64,000 nt of DNA from Isoetes taiwanensis. Its lineage: Eukaryota; Streptophyta; Lycopodiopsida; Isoetales; Isoetaceae. Numbering within the stretch: position 1 is the first letter of the stretch; each line of letters begins with the position of its first letter. Below, one piece after another: positions 12,637-24,262 of this stretch. The notes under the pieces are model-generated. The model did no database searches. It was given only the letters and a program-made list of their open reading frames with translations, and had not been told where the DNA came from. The DNA lies in contig JAJEKV010000017.1 in NCBI GenBank assembly GCA_021234155.1, forward strand, positions 10,487,525-10,551,524, in the 5' to 3' direction. A program made the position numbers and the translations under genes.

Positions 12637-13811
12637 GTGAAAAGAACGGGTAAACATAAAAAGGGACAAGATAGAATATTATATGTTGGAGACTTATTCA
12701 AAGAGGGAGATGAATCTTTTGTTACAAAATTCTTTGGTGAATGGAAAGATGTGTTTGCTTGGGATTACAACGAATTGATTGGTGTTGACAAGGGCGTGTG
12801 TGAATTTGAAATTAAAATTAAAGAAGGCATGAAACCTGTCATGCAAAAACTGAGAAGAATAAATGCATCTCTGCTTGGCCTGATTAAAGAAGAATTGTAC
12901 AAAATGAGAGATGCTGGTGTGATTTCAAAGATAGTGAATCCATAATGGTTGTCTTGCATAGTGCTTGTTGAAAAGAAGAACAAAACAATGAGAATTTGCA
13001 TTGAGTATAGAGATTTGAACAAGGCAACCATCAAATATTGTTATCCTTTGCCTTTCTTGAAGGAAGTGTTGCATGCTGTTGCAGGTAAAGAAATATCTTC
13101 TTTCTTAGATGGTTTTTCAGGATTTAATCGAATAAGCATCAAGGAGGAAGATCAGCCTAAAACTTCTTTTATCACACCATGGGGAACATTTGCAATGAAG
13201 AGAATGCCTTTTGGACTCATGAATGCATCAGCAACTTTCCAGAGAGCTATGGATACTGTTTCCAAGGATATGCCTCCAACAGCATTTCGAGTTTTTCTGG
13301 ATGATTTATGCTTAAGTACTTCTAGCAAATATCACTGAACTAATCTAACCAAACTATTTGCTTTGTGCAGAAAAGGAGGTGTGAGCCTAAATCCCAAGAA
13401 ATGTGTATTCTTATGCTCAAAAGGGGATTTGCTGGGACATGAAGTGTCTATCAAAGGTATCCATGTTGCTGAAAATATAAAAGAGGCCTTGAAGAAGCTT
13501 GCTCCTCCCAAAACACTCAAACAAGTGAAAAGCTTCCTAGGTATGATCAGTTCCTTAAGAATATATGTTCCTCACTTTTTACACACTATAAGCTCTATTT
13601 CTAACCTCACAAAGGTTGGAAAATTTTCAAAAGGTGAAAGCAAACATGTATTGGTTGATTGGAATGAGACTTGCCAAGAGTCTTTTGACAAGATTATAGA
13701 TTCTATATGGCACTCTATTTTGCTAAAACCTCTAGACTTTGAAAAACCTTTCAAAGCTTATATCATTGTCACAAAAAAGGCAACTGGCTTGGCATTGCTT
13801 CAAGATGATAA
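12637..13811 (+). pseudogene. Gypsy reverse transcriptase and start of RNase H
   Basis: The frame holds the linker GDESFVTKFFGEWKDVFAWD and RT motifs: IEYRDLNKATIKYCYPLP, LDGFSGFNRI (catalytic Asp), FGLMNASATFQRAMD and FLDDLCL in place of the usual YLDD. Then come the connection (KSFLGMISSLRIYVPHF) and the first strand of the RNase H (KKATGLALLQDD). Stops at 12943 and 13336 break the frame. The coding sequence is cut at 13811 by the Helitron and resumes in the same frame at 21988. Confidence 0.9.
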
Positions 13812-14739
13812 TCAAGCCTTTTAATTTGGGATTTTCCGGTCTGGAGGAAAACATTTTTGGAATTTATTTTAAGTGATTTCTATAAGGTTTCAGGGATTTT
13901 GGCAGCCGGAAAGAAAAAACCGATATTCCAAAAATTTGAGAATTTTCTTGGGCGTAATTTCAATTTCGATATGGATTTCAAATTTGCCCTCTCATATCGA
14001 TTTCGCCCTCTTTCAATTTCGGCATTCATCTGCCACGATTGTGCCGAGTTTATTTGCAGGGATGGAGGACGTGTGGAGTGCCATAAGCTGATCAACCCAA
14101 AGTCGTGGAGTAGCCTCTGCTTTTGGTGGTTCAGCATTCCATCGGCTTCCATAACTGGGGCTTTTGAGGTAATTCGATCTGCTTCTTAGATTGTTTATGG
14201 TAGGCACGATTCTTGCTGCATAGGTTCATCTCTATCTGTAGCCCACATGTTCTTGCAAGATTTCATAGTTTTCCAGGGCAAAACCTCTGAGAATGGCTAC
14301 TGGTGGCATTTTTTATAGGATGAATTTGTGACCATATGATTATTGGTCCGACATCAGGTGATTTGCATGAAGAGGCAACTCAAAGACCTGGCAGTTGTCT
14401 TGGAAATATATAAGTTTACACGAGCCGCCAGTGACTGGCAAGCAGGTATATGATTTATGTCTTGAATTAGGCCTTCTGGTTGAGACACAAATGCTCTCAT
14501 GGTATTTGGGCATGCTAATACACATCCTTTGTAGCTATTTGCCAAACTACATAATGGTATGTTCTAATTTTTGTATTTTTGGGTTGCCCCTAGGGGGGCA
14601 AACCCTCGTTTATGTGGGTATGTGGGCATATTCAAGTATATGCTGGCATATACCTAGCATATGCTGATGACTGCTAAAAACTGGCTGCTGCCTGTAAATG
14701 CTCGGTCATCCGCCGAACTTGGCTATGGCTTCTGCACCT

Positions 14740-16090
14740 CGGATTCTGCCCTGCCTTCCACGCCTTCCGTCAGGGTTCTGGCGAGTTCACAAGGGATTGA
14801 GCTTAAGAGCGGACTTCCTATCACAGCACGGATTGACTACGATAGTTCAAGGCAAGAACTAGAGGTAAGCTTAAGCTATTCAACCCAAAACCTCAAAAGC
14901 GTCTTCTTTCTCTAAGTCCCATAAATTTGGGTAGCCTGTTCAATGAGTACGTGTATGTTGGATTCTCAGCTGCCACTGGAGGTAATGTAGAGATGCATTC
15001 TGTTCATTCTTGGAGCTTCTCAACTTCTGGAAGCCCTAAATCTAACCATGTTGCTCCTCTCAGTTCATCTTCTTCTCCCTCTGCTCCAGCTCCTTCAGAG
15101 GCTATTGTAGGAAAAAGCCATTGTAGAGGTATCACTTGCCTGGATCCCGCCCCTTTTTGGCATTTCATTTAGTTCTCAGATTTTGTTGTAGCTATAGTGC
15201 TTGTCATCTTTGCTTTGGTGGAGCTGGAAAAAGTGGAAATGCCTTAGAAGAACTAGCTCATTTCGTTCGGATATGGTTCAAGGTCCTCGAAGTTCACCTA
15301 TAAAGATCTCTCGCCACCACCAAGGGCTTTACCCCTAGCGTAATACTTGGGCATGGGGCATTTGGCGGTGTCTATAAGGGCATCATGCCCGATTCTCGAC
15401 CTTATAGTTGCAAAAAAAAAGAGGAGAGGGAAGCAAGCAAGGAAAGAGTGAATTTGTTTCAAAATTATCAATTATAGGAAGACTTCGCCATCGCAACTTG
15501 GTACAACTTCAAGGTTGATGCCGTGAGAGAGGAGAGGTGCTTTTAGTTTATGATTTTATGCCTAATGGCAGCCCGATAGGCACCTGCTCGCAAAAACAAG
15601 AATATACTAACTTGGCCCATCGATTCAAGATTGTATCGAGTTGCTTTGCTGCACTTGCTTATTTGCATTCGAATGGGATCAACTAGTAGTGCACGGGATG
15701 TGAAGACTAGTAACATCATGCTTGATGCCAGTTTCAATGCAAGGCTAGGAGATTTTGGACTTGCGTGTCTTGTGGAACATAACTCTAGTCCCAAAACAAC
15801 TATCACAAAGAGGCCCATTGGGATATTTGGCACCGAGTATCTTGATACGAGCAAGGCCACGATAAAAAAGATGTGTTCGGTTTGAGCAATGGAGTTAGAA
15901 GTGGCAAATGTGTAGAAGAGCCATTGAGAGAGATCTTCCAACTAAAAATGAGGCTCTCTATGAAGCAGGCCCTTCAGATCTTAGCAGGTGTTCTTCCTCT
16001 TCCTCAACTCCCTAGGTTTAAACCCATGCCTTCCCATCCCCCTCTTAGCATTCAGGATATCATTGCTGATAATAGCAGAATATCACCATA
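14740..16090 (+). pseudogene. L-type lectin receptor-like kinase, captured and decayed
   Basis: Pieces of a legume-lectin receptor kinase follow in order but in changing frames. They are the lectin C-terminus (ITARIDYDSSRQELEVSLSY, then SLFNEYVYVGFSAATGG and EMHSVHSWSFSTSG), a Ser/Pro-rich linker, a weak membrane segment near 15185-15225, and a kinase domain. The kinase shows the Gly loop GHGAFGGVYKG, the catalytic loop [11 protein letters not shown], the DFG in LGDFGLACL and a late helix (SMKQALQILAGVLPLPQLP). The N-terminal half of the lectin domain is missing and at least four frameshifts are needed. Intact members are plasma-membrane receptors for extracellular signals; this copy cannot be functional. 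Confidence 0.88.
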
Positions 16091-16164
16091 GAAATATAAG
16101 AAATTGTCAAAATAGATGTCAACATTGTAACTCATAAACTATAGTCACCCGTATATCTCACCAT

Positions 16165-16230
16165 TTGGCTACTTTGTATTTGTTATCTATCTTTGCAAGT
16201 ATGGCTACTTTGTATTTGTTATCACGACAT
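16165..16230. repeat. Short direct duplication
   Basis: The phrase TGGCTACTTTGTATTTGTTA occurs twice about 40 bp apart, downstream of the kinase remnant and inside the Helitron. Confidence 0.6.
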
Positions 16231-19180
16231 CTCTCTTTATATAAATACTGGAGCTGTGTCCTAATGTTACTATCGAGTAATCTTATTCCTGTCTATGAAA
16301 ACCAATATACGTCTAGGTTAGTCCATGAAGGAAGGAAAAGTAAGTTCCATTAAACCCTATCAGAGATGCACTAACCTCATCACTGGACATTGTACTATCA
16401 TACAGAGCATCTATTTCTTGAGTTGGGCTACATGTTTTTCCGACAAGTTGAGATGAATAAAGTTCATTTGTTTCAACCAATATGCCATACATTCATGTAA
16501 TGATGGACCGATAAGGCTTGTGGACATTTCTGGGTTCAGCTTAAAAATTAATAATTTGTTTTCCCTGTTTTAACATTTCTGGTGATATCCTGGCATGGCA
16601 AAAATATTCTTATTTTGCACACAGTGAGCATCATGATAGAGTTATAGAACATGTGGTAAATTAGTTTCTCAGGTATAATGAAAATTGTTTTTGTTTTATC
16701 AACAGGACCTGGAGCAGATTTTGAACTACTTAGGTGTTGTAAGGCATGTACTTCCAAATCTGCATAGAATTATCAAAACTGTATTTTCAGAAGGCAAGCT
16801 GCTAGGTTGAGTAAATATCCATCTATATGAGAGATTTAAAATCTGTGGCATGGGTGCAGAATAGTCCAGCCTGTGGTCGCCAAGTACTAACTGCAGCTGC
16901 TGGATAGGAATTCACAAAGAGAACTTTTTTCAGATGTACAGTTGGATCCCTTCTTTTGATAACAAGTTACCTAAAGATGCAGTGGCAGCCCTATGTTATT
17001 TGTACCTTAATATTATGCAAGGGGGTTTCCAAATTTAATAGTTCGTTAGACATCAAGGCAGTCTATCATTAGTGATCGTTTGACGTCAGGTACTGAATTG
17101 TTTATAAGCAGCACCATATAACGAAACCAGGATAAGATGATCCCGGTATGCCTTCTAAGTACTGAATTGTGCCTTTGTTAATGAAATGAAATGCCCTTAT
17201 TTTTCAATATAGTATTGGATTTAATAGAAAGGTTTATAGGGCACAATTATTCTTCTTATGGCAACGGCACCATGACAGGGATTTGGCAAAAGCCTCCGAG
17301 GTCAATGTCTATTGGGAAAAAAGGTCTTGTGGCAATTGCTGAAAATGCCACTTGGCCAGATAAACATTCTAAAACTTACATATGTCAACTAGAAAAGGAA
17401 ATTAATGGTAAATAATTAGACAATAATTGCTGTATTACCAGACAATAATTGTTGTTACCAAATAAGTACAGATCAGATGGAGTTTGATATGGTGCAAGCT
17501 CGGGGAAAAAGGCAATTCTATACCGGGTTTTCCAAATTTGAGCATTTGTGTATGCAATTGAGCTTCAAAAGATTTGGTAGCCTTTAAAAGCTAAATGTTT
17601 TTGAAGCTAGATGTATCATATGGAATCAATGTGTGACTCAATAAATGTTTATTAGAAAATTATGCAACGTAGAACTTGCTACAAAGATGATATAAAAAAA
17701 GGGCAAAATTATCGTTGCCAATCAAAGTGACAAGTTATTAAAAACTACACCATTCCTATATCTCATAATCAGTCATAATTTCAAGCTTGGTCCAACAATT
17801 GAGGTTATAAATGATGGAGACACGATCGGTTTTTATTGCGAGCATTGCAATCTTATTTTATTCTAATGGAGATCCCCCATTAGAAAAGAAGACTTCATTA
17901 TTGTTTGTGGCATATTCCAAGTATATGTCAGTATATGCTCGAAAACATGACTTTGAAATGTGATTTAAGCCATTTCACTCTCGGGTCACAGAGGGCAACC
18001 CTCCGTGCGCAGCACCTTGTTTTGGTTTATTATTTTCTTTGAAGCACCTACAGAGGTTTAAGTGAGATTTCAGAGCCCATATCAGAGATTTGGGGCGCTC
18101 CATTTTTTTGTGAATCTCAACTCCATCAGCAAAGTTGCAGAGATGAAGACTTCATTTTCTATACAATTCATTTTAAGTCTTTTGTTCATTTCATTTTGAG
18201 TCCTATAAGTTATTCTATTAAAAGTATATCCGCTTCAAATTGTGAAAAAGCTATAGAAGCTGGTGCTTTCAAATTGTATTGTAGGTTCTTTATGTAGGAA
18301 TTTGATAGCTATAGAACAGTTACCTCTACAGGACCATTGTTGCACAGGTCCATATTAAAGGCCTTGCTTCTCCCACTCAATGTGTGAATGCTGTATGACA
18401 TGCAACACTGTACCCCATGAGCAAGAAGGTAAATGCATGGTTCCTAATTCTAGGATTGTTCCTCTTCATAGCCTCACAATGATCGATGCAGGATTTGACT
18501 CAATTTGCAGCGAGGCATTCAAGAAGGAATGGTATGATCAAACAAGAGGGTCTTACAGGTAGATTAATGTTTTTTTCCACCTTTGTGCCCCCTTTGCCAT
18601 ATAGTTTTTTGTCATGCTGCCTGGTATTTTGTTTCAATTACATGAGAAGATGATAATCTTAAGGGCTTTCATGAGTTATGTTGCGACTATACTTAACAAC
18701 CTGCCATCAGTTCATCCATTGTTTTCTTGCTTACTGTGATGGTGAGATTTGTGAGGGGTTTCTTTGACTGTGCATGAAGGCTACAGACTGGAGCAAAGAG
18801 GAGACTGGCAAAGACCTGGTTCATATCATTTGTTCGCACTTTGTGTCCTCTGTAGACATGTTTTAGGCTTAAGTTTTGTTGGATAAATAGGCAAACAGAT
18901 CTATGTTGTAAGTTGGTCATTGTCACTGAGCAATCTTACCTTCACCCTTGGTCCAGAAGTTGATAAATCGTGTCTAATTCTCTCATAAGTTGCAGATCAC
19001 CATGCTATCTAATTCTTGAAGTCATAGCTTTTCACAATCAATTCCCCCTTCCTTTTGGCCTATGCTTGAGGTAACAATTGAGAATGCCTTATTACTTGCT
19101 AGATATTGCATTTTGCAGCAGCAAAATAATAAGAGAGCATATAAAGTCAAGGATAGTCATGGAGATTAAAGGTTCAAACT
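16231..19180. other. Helitron interior without recognised genes
   Basis: AT-rich sequence. An exon-like open stretch at 18380-18562 ends MIDAGFDSICSEAFKKEWYD and may be a captured fragment of an unidentified gene. Otherwise only short random frames are present. The end signature of the capture element lies at 17993-18021. Confidence 0.4.
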
Positions 19181-19184
19181 GTTG

Positions 19185-20290
19185 GGAGATTGCGTTTCTA
19201 CTTATGCAAATGTTTCTGTAGGCGAGAACACTTCCTTATATCTATGCATATTTTGTCTTTGGTAGGTGTTGCAACCTCTCACTTTGGTACATGCATTTTT
19301 GCATTCTTGGCCTTTGTATATATCATCGTGCTGAACCTTTTCGAAGCCTGTTTTTATCTTTTTTCATCGTATCTTTTATAAGGTTTCACAGTGTCATCGC
19401 AAGGTACCCAGTTAATCCAGTTTCGTTTGCCGACATGCATGTCTTTGTTAGGTTATGCCATTCTAGCTCAGTTGTTGTTGCCGATTTCATGACTTGAATC
19501 ATATTATCTGGATTCTCCAAGATGCCAATTTATAACTTTGAATATATCATCTGCATTCTTCAAGATCATTCTCTTAAATGGACAGAAGCACCAGTTTATA
19601 CCATGAGGCGTTGCTTTATGCATGCTGCAATATTTCCTTCATTTCTTTGTTTCTATGTTATACTATAGAAGGACGAGAGTTTCTTTACTTTTAAATATGA
19701 ACGACTTATTCTGATTTTCGCTATTATGCAGGTGTATGACTCATTAGCTTTGCTTAGCATTGATAAGGAGCATTTCATTGCAACATTTCTTTGAGCAGTC
19801 ACAGACCATCTATCGCTCTAGGTAAGCAACTCAATTTTTTTTCCATTGTTTCTTATTTTATGCAGAAGAAAGCTTTGAGTTTCAGTTGGTATGACAACCT
19901 TTTATAGTTTCTTTGCCATAGGAACCTTCTGCTCCTCCTCTGGTTGCTCTATTAATAGTTGCACGAACATCAAAAGTTCAAATTGGCAGATCGCATTTTT
20001 ACTGCTTATGCATATTGTATAGGTGAGAACATTCCTTTATATCTATGCCTATTTTTTGTCTTTGATGGGTGTTGCTCTAAAGTTTGTGGGCTGGCCTTTA
20101 CATGTATCATTGCGACTCCTGGATCAACGTTTCACAAGGCCATCACAAAGTATCCATTCTAGCTCAGTTGTTATCGGTTTCATAATTTCTTACAACTTGA
20201 ATCATATTATCTGCATTTTCCAAGGTCATTCTTAAATGGGCAGAAGCACCAGTTTATAACACGAGACCCTGCATTCTGCATGCTGCGAGA
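19185..20290. repeat. Two diverged copies of a segment of about 300-450 bp
   Basis: The block beginning GGGAGATTGCGTTTCTACTT (about 19185) is repeated in diverged form from about 19983 (CAGATCGCATTTTTACTGCT). Shared later phrases include CATTCTAGCTCAGTTGTT (19460 and 20154) and GCACCAGTTTATA (19588 and 20245). The order is conserved with small deletions. The copies lie about 700-800 bp apart in the Helitron. They may be intron sequence of a captured gene that had an internal duplication. Confidence 0.65.
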
Positions 20291-21987
20291 ATGCATGAAA
20301 ATTTAAGACCATGAGCTTGGGCAGAGATTTAGTTCTTCGGTTCAAAGCTTGGTCTAGATATTATCTTTGTTGTGGTTAACTATCTTACTAAGTTTTTCGA
20401 GCTTAGGATAAGGATTCTGTGCCTGGTCCTTATACTCGGAATGCTATTATTGATGTCAATGTTGAGCATGGTGATATTGCTGGATATTGCATCAGAGCAT
20501 AGATGCAGACAAGTTCATATTCTTAGATCTTCTGGCACAAAACTATAACATGAGCCATTCAATAAATTTAAACGAGGAATGCCGTGTGTCATTGTTTTAG
20601 AAAGTAGCTTGGTCCATCATTATGCCACCTATATAATGATTTGGATTTGTCTGTTGGCGTGTTTAATAGTATAGTTCCCTTAGTTTGCATTTTAGGAGTT
20701 GTTCATGAAAGGCTCCATTGATTGTCCTGGATGGGAAATGCTTGGGCATAGAAGTGTACACAAGTTGGTGTTCAAATGAGGATGAAGGCATGCCCTGCAC
20801 AGAAGAGATGGAGGAAAGTACAGCGGAAAATAGATGCATTTGAATGTCTTACATGCCAAATTCATCCTGGATGGATCATCACAGTAAGATGAATGTCCTG
20901 ATTTGTCAAAACCTAATTGTTTAAGCAATCTGCTATTTTGTCACTACTCTTGAGATTTATAATATTGTTTTTTTTTTTCCAAATTAGGTCGCCACAATTT
21001 CCTTTTTTAGTGTAAGTAATTGCACTTTCCAAAAGAGTTGATTTGTATAAGCAAGCATTTGTTGCTGGTTTACAAAGAGTAGAATTTTTATTTCAGTATA
21101 AGAAATTGTAGGTTACAAAAGAGTTAATATTTGCAAGTTAAAAAAAGAGTTTATATTTGTGTATACACAACATATATGCCAAAGCACCAACTTTTTATTT
21201 CTATAATTTGAAGTTCTTTTTGCAGCAAGTCATGTAGATCTTTAGGTGATCTAGAGAAGATGAGAGCTTATTTAACTAATCAAGACTTTTTTCTTATAAG
21301 TGGATGCTAGCAATGGAAATCATCAACACAACCTGATTGCTACTCTCGAGAGTAGCAGCTACTCTCAAGAGTAGCAGCTACTCTCGAGTTACAAAACTTT
21401 CCATATGCAGTATATGAGAAGATACCTAAAAACATGTTGAGGTGTACTGTTTCTAGATCATCTTTTGTGACATAAACCATATTAAAATCTCAATGCTCTA
21501 TTTTATAGATTTTTCAACACATAAAGTGTGTTGACTAGCAAAGCCAATATTTTGCATTCGTTGAGTTTTAAGGCAGAAACAAAATTATAAAGAAAAGACA
21601 CACGAAGCAAGGCTATCCTGGGTTTATGTTGCAATGGTTGCATGACTTAAGAAGGCAATAAGTGCTTCACTTTCTTAAGAAAATAATTGCTAGAACCTCT
21701 CAACAGGTACTTCGGTCTAAAATCAAGATGATTATATATACACATCTTTTATCTAGGTACAACAATACTCTACAATAACCATTCAATACATGACTTATGA
21801 AATTTAGTTAATGGCATAGAAATATATGTTGGTACCATGAGTTCTAAATTTTGATCTCTTATAGAGTAGTTTTTATCTTTCCCACTTTGATTTTCTATGT
21901 ATTAGTTTGATTATTTTTCCCACTACAAGTTCATGGTTGCTTATAGAATTGTATTTGTGTCCGGCAACGTCGGTCTTTCGTTACTAG
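20291..21987. other. Helitron 3' region without recognised genes
   Basis: AT-rich sequence with no convincing gene. A short open stretch near 20410-20500 (KDSVPGPYTRNAIIDVNVEH) looks coding-like but was not recognised. Stacked palindromes built on CTACTCTCGAGAGTAG lie at 21349-21390. Confidence 0.4.
21349..21390. repeat. Cluster of CTACTCTCGAGAGTAG palindromes
   Basis: Three consecutive near-copies of a 16-bp palindrome (CTACTCTCGAGAGTAG and one-base variants) are separated by CAG. Each unit can form a hairpin by itself or pair with its neighbours. It lies about 600 bp from the 3' end of the Helitron. Confidence 0.75.
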
Positions 21988-23294
21988 TATTATTTATTTT
22001 GCAAGCAAAATGTGTTCTGATATTGAATTGAGATACCCTAGACTTGAAAAGAGTGCAGATGCATTGATGTTCCTGGTAGATAGACAAGGCCACTTGCTGC
22101 AAAACAATCATACTCAAGTTTACGTGAAACAGAACCCGTGTCTCTTTTATTTGCAAAAAAATAGCCAAAAGCCAAGCTGTGTATATGGGCTTGCAAAATT
22201 CAAGCCTATAATATCGGCGTGAAAGTGGTGGATTTAGTTGAAAATCTTAGCTCTTACCTACCTTATGCTTTGTTTGAGCATGAAGATCAGGAAGGATTGA
22301 ATGAAACTGATTATGCTTCTAACTTGGTTGATTTACATGAAAAAGCTTTGGATTGGCAGTTTGACATCAGGAATTATTTGGAGAACAATGAGGTGCCCAA
22401 GGATATGACTAGCAGTCAAGAAAGAAGGTTCAAAGAGAAATGCAAGAAGTTCAGGCTGATAGGAGAGGTCTTCTGCAAAGTTGACAAGGAAGGTATATTG
22501 CTGAGATGTGTAGATCCAAAAGAAGCCAAAATGATCATTGTAGCATGCCATGAAGGCATTTGTGGAGGACATTTTGCTGCTGATACAACTGCCAAGAAGA
22601 TTTTAAGGTCAGGGTATTTCTGGCCTACTCTCTTTAAGGATTGTTATTTTGCCATTAAATGTTGTCACAAATGCCAAATTTTTGGCAAAAGAGTGTTGCA
22701 ACCAGGTCCCCTTACTGCCATAACCTCTCCAGAACCATTTCAAATATGGGGACTTGATTTCATAGGTCCTATAGATCCTCCTTCATCAGCTCAGCATCAA
22801 TTCATCCTTGTGGCTACAGATTATTTTACACAATAGGCTGAAGCAGTCCCACTTAGAGAGGCCAATGCTTCTGCTACAACAAGATTTCTCCATGAAAATA
22901 TTTGTGCTAGATTTGGAATTCCTTTCAAAATCATCTCTGATAGGGGAACTCAATTTATAAATCAAATCAATGCATTGCTACTAGCTACTCTCAAGGTCAA
23001 GCATACTAAAAGCTCAGCATACTATCCTCAAGGAAATGGTCAAGCTGAGTCAACAAACAAGATGTTGAAGCCAATTCTAAAGAAAACCATTAGTATCTCA
23101 AGAAAGGATTGGCATTTGAAATTGCATGATGCTACCATTAAAGCATCTACAAAACATACACACTTTAGCCTTCTTTATGGCATAGAATCCATTGTTCCCA
23201 TCGAGCTTGATCTGCCATCTCTCAGGTTGGCCTATCTGATGGAAATTCAGCTAATAATTCTGCAAGTTCTAACCTATGAGAAGCAGTGGCAGTA
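21988..23294 (+). pseudogene. Gypsy RNase H remainder and integrase core
   Basis: From 21988 the RNase H frame resumes (ELRYPRLEKSADALMFLVDR). An open stretch from 22219 then holds the integrase zinc-binding domain (HEGICGGH ... CHKCQ) and the catalytic core: D in GLDFIGPID, D in ISDRGTQF and E in SAYYPQGNGQAES. A TAG near 22834 interrupts the core. The sequence is cut at 23294 by a 0.63-kb insert and resumes at 23930. Integrase inserts the cDNA copy into the genome; this one is inactive because of the stops. Confidence 0.9.
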
Positions 23295-23925
23295 GGTTAG
23301 TATGTGCACTTGATAATTGAAGTTGTAACCTAAGGTGAAAAAGGGCTAGCTATCTAAGGTACATGTGCAAAGCATATTGTTTAACCTTTTTATGTTTTAA
23401 CCATTGAAATATTATGGTTTAAGTGAAAACTTAGTTCAATGGTTAAGGGGCTCGATTTTCACAGTTATCCTGTGGGATATTTCTAACAAAGGTCCAGACC
23501 GGATTGGTAAGTTGATCTAATCCCATAACCGTCGGAGGTGATCGAGCTTTATAAAAATAACATATATTGCAGAGAGATAGCATTGTGGAGTGATTCGGAT
23601 GAGCAAAGACGGATAATAGAAGCAGATGATCTCCGGGTCAACAAAGCTACAGTGATCGGGTCAATGCTCGATGAACATTGACATTGCTACAGTGTTTTTA
23701 ATGGTTGAAGTTGTATTTTTAATTGTTTAAATGCTTGAACATTTGAAATACTATTAGTTGGATAAATTATGAGCATGAACTAGAAGTGCTCATACATTGA
23801 AAGTATAGATGATCTAAGAGGAAATTAGTGACCACAATTTGGCTTTCCTCTTGATCAACATTTGTACTTGATTGTTGTTGCAATAGGAATTTGATAATCT
23901 TGCTAGACATTTAATTATTGCAGAG
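23295..23925. mobile_element. 0.63-kb insert in Gypsy integrase, flanked by AGTA
   Basis: The integrase frame stops at TGGCAGTA (ending 23294) and continues with CTATCAAATC after 23929. The 4-bp AGTA occurs at both junctions (23291-23294, 23926-23929), which looks like a target duplication. Inside, TAGTTCAATGG (about 23432) fits an RNA polymerase III A box and GGTCCAGACC (about 23491) roughly fits a B box, so a tRNA-derived SINE component is possible. No terminal inverted repeats were seen. Confidence 0.5.
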
Positions 23926-23929
23926 AGTA

Positions 23930-24255
23930 CTATCAAATCTATCACTATCACATAAATTTAGAAAAGATGCACTAAAAGAAAGATGTGTGAGATTAATGCA
24001 GTTGGAATAATTAAAAAGTCCAAAGACATAGCAGCATTCAAAACTACTCCTAAGCTTCAAGGTATCCTCAAAACATGTGAATTTGTTCTTAAATGGAATA
24101 AAGCAAGGGAAGATGTAGCAGCAAAGTTTGAAAATCTTTGAGAAGGGCCTTTTAAGTGATTGGGACAACAGGAAAAGATTCTTATTGGTTGAAGGATATT
24201 CTTGATGGTAGAGAATTGTCAAATCCCATCAACATTCTGCATTTAAAAAGGTACT
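23930..24255 (+). pseudogene. Gypsy integrase C-terminal end
   Basis: After the insert the sequence reads through LEKMH, then LKWNKAREDVAAKFENL and a GPFK motif. It then shows the characteristic last strand (TGKDSYWLKDILDGREL) and SNPINILHLKRYW. This is the GPY/F-type end of a Gypsy integrase. Stops occur near 23985 and 24140. At 24256 the sequence meets a second gag in the opposite orientation. Confidence 0.75.
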
Positions 24256-24262
24256 GGCAACA

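Larger units (their letters stand above)
14581..18021 (+). mobile_element. Candidate gene-capturing, Helentron-like element, copy 1
   Basis: The start is the palindromic GGGTTGCCCCTAGGGGGGC, followed by subterminal GCATAT/ATATGC repeats up to about 14685. The end is GGGCAACCC (17993-18001), the hairpin GTGC-GCA-GCAC (18005-18015) and CTTGTT. The same start lies at 31174 and the same end at 49682-49702. The inverted GGGTTGCCC/GGGCAACCC pair is terminal on one side and internal on the other, with a hairpin after it, which resembles the asymmetric ends of Helentrons. It lies inside the Helitron and encloses the lectin-receptor-kinase fragment. This is an inference from paired ends only. Confidence 0.45.
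13812..21987 (+). mobile_element. Helitron, 8176 bp, non-autonomous, inserted in Gypsy RNase H
   Basis: The left end begins with TC at 13812. The right end has a 13-nt hairpin (CCGGC-AAC-GTCGG, one G-T pair, 21961-21973), ten spacer bases and the terminal CTAG (21984-21987). The host bases are A (13811) and T (21988), the standard Helitron A/T target, without duplication. Joining 13811 to 21988 keeps the Gypsy RNase H frame open: DDN is followed by IIYFASKMCSDIELRYPRLE. No Rep or helicase protein was found inside, so it would need help in trans. It carries a receptor-kinase fragment and other exon-like scraps, as gene-capturing Helitrons do. Confidence 0.85.
8837..24255 (+). mobile_element. 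Ty3/Gypsy retrotransposon, decayed, split by three nested insertions
   Basis: One Gypsy element is spread over five segments: gag (8837-9485), protease to RT (11571-13811), RNase H plus integrase (21988-23294) and integrase C-terminus (23930-24255). The intervening blocks are foreign. The order, orientation and protein continuity across the gaps support a single element; for the Helitron gap the frame is restored to the base. Domain order is gag, protease, an extra RNase H, reverse transcriptase, RNase H, integrase. Several in-frame stops and frameshifts show it is inactive. LTRs were not identified. The gag resembles the separate minus-strand gag at 24263-25313. Confidence 0.85.
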
